Below the pieces are notes generated by a model. It saw only the letters and a list, made by a program, of their open reading frames with translations. It did no database searches and had not been told where the DNA came from. Of a stretch of 10,322 nucleotides of DNA, positions 6,534 through 10,322 are shown in pieces; position 1 is the stretch's first letter, and every line of letters begins with the position of its first letter. Both the position numbers and the translations under genes were made by a program. Source of the DNA: JBBECJ01 sp041751795. Lineage in GTDB: Bacteria; Chloroflexota; Chloroflexia; Thermomicrobiales; CFX8. The stretch spans positions 1 to 10,322 of the forward strand of contig JBGSWU010000333.1 in assembly GCA_041751795.1 (NCBI GenBank), given 5' to 3'.

Positions 6534-7559
6534 ATGGCAGCAGAAACCGTTCGAAGTGTCGTCGTGACCGGTGGCGCCGGCTTCATCGGGAGCACGTTTG
6601 CCCGGCTGCTCGTCGAGCGGGGCTACGAACGCGTGCGGGTTCTCGACAAACTTACCTACGCCGGAAACCCTGCGAATATCAGAGATCTCCTCGACGCCCC
6701 AGGCTTCTCATTCGTTCAAGGTGACATCTGCGATCCGGAAGCGGTCGATAATGCCGTGGCTGGATTCGACGCGATCGTGAACTTCGCCGCCGAAACGCAT
6801 GTTGACCGGTCTATCATGGACCCCGGCGAGTTCATCCAAACAGACGTCTATGGCGTCTTCACACTGCTCGAAGCTTCGCGACGTCACGGGACGCGCCGGT
6901 TCGTTCATGTCAGCACTGATGAAGTGTACGGCGAGGTCGCGCATGGAGCGTCGGTTGAGTCCGATGCGCTTGCGCCACGTAATCCATATTCTGCCAGCAA
7001 GGCCGGCGGCGAAATGATGGTCAAAGCGTACGTGTCGACGTTCGGCGTTCCCGCGATGGTTTCTCGCGGCTCCAATACCTACGGTCCATACCAATATCCC
7101 GAGAAGCTCATCCCACTTGCAGTGACAAATGTCCTCGACGGCACACCGATTCCCATCTACGGCGATGGCAAGCAGATTCGTGACTGGATCCACGCACGGG
7201 ATCACGCGGCGGGCATTGAGCTGATTCTTCGCAGCGGAGAACCCGGAGAGGCGTACAACGTGGGTGGTGGAAACGAGCGGGAAAACCTCTCGATTGCCCG
7301 AATCATCCTCCAGGAACTGGATGCGCCTGAAGAGATGCTGACGCACGTCACAGATCGGCAAGGCCACGATCGACGGTACGCGCTTGATACATCGCGGTTG
7401 CGGTCGCTTGGCTGGAAGCCAGAAATCGATTTCGAGCAGGGATTACGCGAATCGATTCAGTGGTACCGTGACAACCGCGCCTGGTGGGAACCAATCAAGT
7501 CAGGCGAGTTCGAGGGCTATTATCGTTCGAACTATGCCTCCCGTGAGGAGATTCGTTGA
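6534..7559 (+). CDS. rmlB: dTDP-glucose 4,6-dehydratase (RmlB-type)
   Basis: RmlB converts dTDP-D-glucose to dTDP-4-keto-6-deoxy-D-glucose using tightly bound NAD+. This is the committed step toward dTDP-rhamnose and other deoxysugars for surface polysaccharides. The 341-residue protein is a full extended short-chain dehydrogenase. It has the Rossmann motif TGGAGFIGS at 12-20, NFAAETHVDRSI at 83-94, the catalytic STDEVYGE at 127-134, the YSASK pair Tyr152/Lys156, SNTYGPYQYPEKLIP at 180-194, and the RmlB-typical DRQGHDRRYALD at 274-285. I chose the ATG at 6534, preceded by GGAG (6526-6529). An upstream in-frame TTG at 6504 would add ten residues outside the conserved fold. rmlA, rmlC and rmlD are not in the window. 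The stop overlaps the start of the phosphatase gene by four bases. Confidence 0.93.
   Translation: MAAETVRSVVVTGGAGFIGSTFARLLVERGYERVRVLDKLTYAGNPANIRDLLDAPGFSFVQGDICDPEAVDNAVAGFDAIVNFAAETHVDRSIMDPGEFIQTDVYGVFTLLEASRRHGTRRFVHVSTDEVYGEVAHGASVESDALAPRNPYSASKAGGEMMVKAYVSTFGVPAMVSRGSNTYGPYQYPEKLIPLAVTNVLDGTPIPIYGDGKQIRDWIHARDHAAGIELILRSGEPGEAYNVGGGNERENLSIARIILQELDAPEEMLTHVTDRQGHDRRYALDTSRLRSLGWKPEIDFEQGLRESIQWYRDNRAWWEPIKSGEFEGYYRSNYASREEIR
7545..7550 (+). promoter_or_regulatory. Shine-Dalgarno deciding the TTG start of the phosphatase
   Basis: GAGGAG, inside the 3' end of the rmlB-like gene, is 5 nt upstream of TTG at 7556 and 14 nt upstream of the next in-frame ATG at 7565. The spacing favours the TTG start and a four-base TTGA overlap with the rmlB stop. 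Confidence 0.65.
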
Positions 7560-8275
7560 GCACGATGCTCTCGATTGAAATTGCGGTTGCGAAGACCCAC
7601 AAGTATGCCTCTCGTGATAGCGGCGACACTGCCGAAACCGCGGAAAGGCCAACGGGCGGTGTCTCGATCGTCCTCGTCGATGGCCAAGGCTCTGGTCACG
7701 CCGCGAAGTCGCTCAGTATGATGGTTTCAAGCAAGGCGGTGTCGTTACTCAAAGAGGGGGTCCGTGACGGCGCGATCGCGCGTGCGACACATGACTTTCT
7801 TCACGCCTATCGCCACGGTAGAGTGTCAGCTACCCTCGATATCGTCTCAGTTGACCTGGCGTCGAAAACAATTCTTGTAACTCGTAACAGCGCCACGCCA
7901 TACCTCGTCCGTCGGGATGGAGCGTTCGAGCAGCTCGATAGCACGTCTGGACCGATTGGTCTGTACCGTCACACTCGACCAACGATCGACCAGTATCCGA
8001 TCGAAGCAGGGTTGACCGTGGTGATCTTCTCGGATGGTATTGTCAGCGCTGGGCATCGAACAAGCCAACCATTTGACGCACTTGATTACGTCCGGACAGC
8101 GTTTCCCGAACAAGCACTGGCGCATGATCTCGCCGACGGTGTTCTCGAGGCCGCTGTCGCCGTCGATAGTGGTCGTCCAGGTGACGACATGACGGTAGCA
8201 GCGGTGACGATTGTTCCGGTCGCTGTCGAGCAACCAGTCCGGAAAATCCGCGTCAGCGTTCCGTTTCAACGCTGA
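7556..8275 (+). CDS. Stand-alone SpoIIE/PP2C-type serine phosphatase
   Basis: This 239-residue protein matches the SpoIIE branch of metal-dependent PP2C-like phosphatases. Such enzymes (SpoIIE, RsbU, RsbX) typically remove phosphate from serine on anti-sigma-factor antagonists. Motifs are LVDGQGSGHAAKSLS at 40-54 with metal ligand Asp42, TLDIVSVDL at 93-101, TRNSATPYLVRRDG at 109-122, SGPIGLY at 131-137, VVIFSDGIVSAG at 155-166 with Asp160, and GDDMTVAAV at 209-217 with Asp210/Asp211. The catalytic set looks complete. There is no sensor, PAS, GAF or membrane segment, so the layout is RsbX-like: a phosphatase domain alone with a short basic tail. Translation likely starts at TTG, overlapping the rmlB stop by four bases, and its stop overlaps the next ATG by one. 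No partner kinase or STAS protein is in the window, so its target is unknown. Confidence 0.88.
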   Translation: MSTMLSIEIAVAKTHKYASRDSGDTAETAERPTGGVSIVLVDGQGSGHAAKSLSMMVSSKAVSLLKEGVRDGAIARATHDFLHAYRHGRVSATLDIVSVDLASKTILVTRNSATPYLVRRDGAFEQLDSTSGPIGLYRHTRPTIDQYPIEAGLTVVIFSDGIVSAGHRTSQPFDALDYVRTAFPEQALAHDLADGVLEAAVAVDSGRPGDDMTVAAVTIVPVAVEQPVRKIRVSVPFQR

Positions 8276-8619
8276 TGGATGCTGGCGTCGCAGTCGTCGG
8301 TTGCTGTGCGTCGGGGAAGTCGTCGGTTGTGGCGGCATTGCGCCAAGCTGAACTCAATGCGTGGTCGGTCGCTCAGGAGCATTCGGCAATCGCTGAACTC
8401 TGGAAGCATCTGGCCCCGGACCGGCTCGTCTATCTGGATGTGTCACTCGAAACGCTCCGGCGTCGGCGTGACAACGACCAGTGGCCTTCATGGATCTACG
8501 ACGTTCAACACGAACGGCTCGCTAACGCACGTCAACATGCAGACGTTGTGATTGACACCGACGATCTGACGATCGATCAGATCGTGGCGATTATTCGTCG
8601 CGAACTCGCGCTCGTTTGA
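8275..8619 (+). CDS. Small P-loop (Walker A) protein, kinase-like, function unknown
   Basis: This 114-residue protein starts with a beta strand and a Walker A motif, GCCASGKS at 9-16, as in nucleoside and shikimate-type kinases. The strand LVYLDVSLE at 51-59 resembles the strand before the lid in such kinases. It is followed by an arginine-rich lid-like segment (LRRRRDNDQWPSW, 61-73) and a C-terminal HADVVIDTDDLTIDQI (88-103), which looks like the closing strand and helix. At 114 residues it is much shorter than the 165-200 residues of most small kinases: the region between the P-loop helix and residue 50 is too short for a normal substrate-binding domain. From memory, similar proteins occur in Chloroflexota, unchecked. 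The ATG shares one base with the phosphatase stop (TGATG), so it is likely translated with it. Kinase activity is not shown; it could be a minimal nucleotide sensor. Confidence 0.75.
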   Translation: MDAGVAVVGCCASGKSSVVAALRQAELNAWSVAQEHSAIAELWKHLAPDRLVYLDVSLETLRRRRDNDQWPSWIYDVQHERLANARQHADVVIDTDDLTIDQIVAIIRRELALV

Positions 8620-8634
8620 CCGGTGCCACAGACT

Positions 8635-8664
8635 TTCGCAGGCGGGGCGCGCGCTCGGTACAAT
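8635..8664 (+). promoter_or_regulatory. Possible sigma-70-type promoter for the lipoprotein gene
   Basis: TACAAT at 8659-8664 matches 5 of 6 bases of the -10 consensus. TTCGCA at 8635-8640, 18 bp upstream, matches 4 of 6 of the -35 consensus. A start near 8671 would give a leader of about 50 nt. The -10 box overlaps the hairpin described at 8651-8685, so the two readings compete. Confidence 0.35.
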
Positions 8665-8685
8665 CGATGTACCCAATCGCTTTTT
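8651..8685 (+). terminator. Possible intrinsic terminator after the phosphatase/P-loop operon
   Basis: A perfect 6-bp inverted repeat, GGTACA (8657-8662) and TGTACC (8668-8673), has a 5-nt loop. Outer GCG (8651-8653) can pair with CGC (8678-8680) across a small internal loop, and TTTTT follows directly at 8681-8685. This lies 32 bp after the stop of the P-loop gene. The stem is interrupted, so strength is uncertain, and the palindrome could instead be an operator. Confidence 0.42.
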
Positions 8686-8708
8686 GATGAGCGTTGGCGT
8701 GACAATCT

Positions 8709-8714
8709 GGAAGG
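8709..8714 (+). promoter_or_regulatory. Shine-Dalgarno deciding the GTG start of the lipoprotein
   Basis: GGAAGG lies 6 nt before GTG at 8721. This GTG opens the frame just ahead of a clear lipoprotein signal peptide; the next in-frame ATG (8757) would cut the signal short. Confidence 0.72.
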
Positions 8715-8720
8715 CATTGC

Positions 8721-10322
8721 GTGCGTTCAGTCGGTTTCAAGGTACTCATTCTCCTGATGTTGCTAACTGGTGTTCTGTCAGCGTGTTCGAAATCAGGAAA
8801 CGACGACGCGGATGGTCCAGTCGCTGACACGTCTGACAGCATCAGCGCGACTTCAACAGCGCTAGCAGTCGGTTCGGGCGATATAGAGACACCGGACGTT
8901 GCTGACAACACCAACCAGCCGCAAGCGACGCCAACCAGCGTGGCGACGATAAGCGTCAACCCTGATGGGACAATTGAGTTATCGGCACCTTCAAAAGGGG
9001 AGCGCCCCGTCGTTTCCGGCGATCAGACGCTGGTAATGGCCGGTTCGAGTAATGGTCCGGAAACGCTGGACCCGGCCCTCGTCCGAGACGCTGAGTCATC
9101 GTTTTACACTCGTCAGATTTTCCGCGGGCTTGTCAGACTCGACAATGACATGCAGGCGCAACCAGACCTGGCCGAGCGGATCACGATTTCTGGGGACGGC
9201 CTTGACTACACGTTCCACATGCGAGCGAATGCGACGTTCCACGACGGATCGGCAATAACTTCTGACACGGTCGCGGCGTCGTTTAACCGGGCAGCCGATC
9301 CCGCGCTCGCTGGTGGTGACGGTTTCAGCCTGCCAGCTGCGATTTACCTCATCGACATCGAAGGGGCGGAATCCAGACTCGCTGGGAAATCAGACACGAT
9401 ATCGGGCATTGTTGTGGTCGATGACTTGACGTTGCGAATGACGCTCCGATCTCCGACGGCAAACTTCCTATTCAAGCTTGCTGGAAACGCAGCGCTGGTT
9501 GTTGACGTCGATGAGGCGAACGAGGATGCCTGGTGGTTGACCCCAAACGGAAGCGGGCCGTTCAACCTGGAACGGTGGGACGACTCCGAGATCGTTTTGA
9601 CGTCGTACGAGTCATTTTATGATGGTGCGCCCCTACTCGATGAAGTTGTCGTCAGGCTCGGTCAGGCTGCGTTTCAACCGTTGAATCTGTACGAGTCCGG
9701 AACGATCGACGTGACGGAAGTTCCGTTTTATTCGATCGATCGGGTGACATCAGAAACTGATTCGCTGCACGACGAACTCACCATCGTTCCTCAACTGTCG
9801 ACAACATTCATGCTTATCAATCCGAACGCAGAACCGTTCGACGATCCAGCGGTAAGGAAGGCGATCGTCGCAGCGTTCGAACGGTCGAAAGTAGCCAACG
9901 TCACGCTCGATGGAAAGGTCGAGTTCGCCGAAGGGATTGTCCCGCCCGGCATTCTCGATCGCACATGGCCCGCAGAGAATCCGGCGTACGATCTTGAGAC
10001 CGCAAAACGGCTTATTGCTGAAGCGGGTGAATTGGACGTGCCTCCGACATTCTTCGGTTCGGGGGCGTCGATCAGCATGACGATGATTCTCGAGCGCGAT
10101 CTCGGAATGGACGCTGACGCGATCGACCTCGATTGGCCGGAGTTTTCATCACGGTTGACGTCGCGTGTGTTGCCGGCCTTTAACCTTACGTGGATCGCTG
10201 ATTTCCCTGATCCCGCCAATTTCCTGACGTCGTTGTTTCTAACTGGCAGCCCTGACAACTACATCGGATACTCGAACGACGAGGTCGATCGACTGCTGCT
10301 GGAAGCCGAAGCGGTACAAGAC
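8721..10322 (+). CDS. Family 5 extracellular solute-binding lipoprotein (C-terminus beyond window)
   Basis: This is the substrate-binding component of a peptide/nickel-type ABC importer (SBP_bac_5, DppA/OppA-like), anchored by lipid on the outer face of the cytoplasmic membrane. I read 534 open codons from GTG at 8721 to the window end. Residues 1-22 are a lipoprotein signal (basic start, VLILLMLLTGV core, lipobox LSAC with Cys22). Residues about 23-100 are a low-complexity linker rich in Ser, Thr, Asp, Asn and Ala. The binding domain starts near 103 and shows family landmarks: PETLDPALVRD, then IFRGLVRLDNDMQAQPDLAE, DYTFHMRANATFHDGSAITSD, and NGSGPFNLERWD, with WIADFPDPANFL near the end. Typical members have 530-620 residues, so 50-100 residues are probably missing, given the long linker. 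No permease or ATPase genes for it are in the window. It follows a 101-bp spacer, so it probably has its own promoter. Confidence 0.92.
   Translation, partial: MRSVGFKVLILLMLLTGVLSACSKSGNDDADGPVADTSDSISATSTALAVGSGDIETPDVADNTNQPQATPTSVATISVNPDGTIELSAPSKGERPVVSGDQTLVMAGSSNGPETLDPALVRDAESSFYTRQIFRGLVRLDNDMQAQPDLAERITISGDGLDYTFHMRANATFHDGSAITSDTVAASFNRAADPALAGGDGFSLPAAIYLIDIEGAESRLAGKSDTISGIVVVDDLTLRMTLRSPTANFLFKLAGNAALVVDVDEANEDAWWLTPNGSGPFNLERWDDSEIVLTSYESFYDGAPLLDEVVVRLGQAAFQPLNLYESGTIDVTEVPFYSIDRVTSETDSLHDELTIVPQLSTTFMLINPNAEPFDDPAVRKAIVAAFERSKVANVTLDGKVEFAEGIVPPGILDRTWPAENPAYDLETAKRLIAEAGELDVPPTFFGSGASISMTMILERDLGMDADAIDLDWPEFSSRLTSRVLPAFNLTWIADFPDPANFLTSLFLTGSPDNYIGYSNDEVDRLLLEAEAVQD

Noticed and set aside
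6708..7367. Minus-strand frame of 219 codons over the rmlB-like gene
   Set aside because: It is antisense to a complete, motif-bearing dehydratase; no recognisable domain and no plausible ribosome-binding context.
7847..8338. Minus-strand frame of 163 codons over the phosphatase
   Set aside because: It is antisense to the SpoIIE-type phosphatase and P-loop genes, with no domain seen.
8591..8959. Minus-strand frame of 122 codons over the lipoprotein start
   Set aside because: It is antisense to the signal peptide and linker; its length reflects the low-complexity linker codons rather than a gene.

Overview
The window is a gene-dense stretch of a bacterial chromosome. It is moderately GC-rich by eye, has almost no non-coding DNA, and shows no tRNA, rRNA, CRISPR array or insertion sequence. 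A bacterial-type TrmD, Shine-Dalgarno-led starts, a lipobox lipoprotein and a SpoIIE-type phosphatase fit a bacterium. The small Walker-A protein near 8.3 kb resembles, from memory, proteins common in Chloroflexota (Thermomicrobia-like), so I lean to that phylum with low confidence. No search was run.

Minus-strand block (6405 down to 1). Seven genes run head to tail: a HAD-family hydrolase, trmD, a dihydrodipicolinate-synthase-family protein, a GlsB/YeaQ-type small membrane protein, an ABC ATPase, a tandem MacB/FtsX-type permease and a HlyD-like adaptor cut by the window edge. Junctions are 1-nt overlap, 55-bp gap, 0 bp, 1 bp, 8 bp and 8-nt overlap, so most or all could share one transcript. 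The last three genes form a complete MacB/YknXYZ-like export module. The DapA-family protein has Met where the family has its Schiff-base lysine, with further active-site changes around it.

Divergent control region (6406-6533). A TATAAT hexamer sits between the arms of a perfect 7-bp inverted repeat, between the HAD gene and the rmlB-like gene.

Plus-strand block (6534-8619). A canonical dTDP-glucose 4,6-dehydratase is followed, with 4-nt and 1-nt overlaps, by a stand-alone SpoIIE/PP2C-type phosphatase that starts with TTG and by a 114-residue P-loop protein. The tight packing suggests translational coupling of a sugar-nucleotide enzyme with a signalling phosphatase and a small nucleotide-binding protein. 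This is the least expected grouping here.

Right end (8620-10322). A 101-bp spacer carries a hairpin followed by T5 that overlaps a possible -10 box. It precedes a GTG-started lipoprotein of the family 5 solute-binding type (peptide/nickel ABC importers), which is cut by the window edge.

Most of the window is recognisable housekeeping or transport. I do not see a clearly new defence or mobile system. The items most worth checking are the lysine-less DapA homologue and the dehydratase-phosphatase-P-loop operon.
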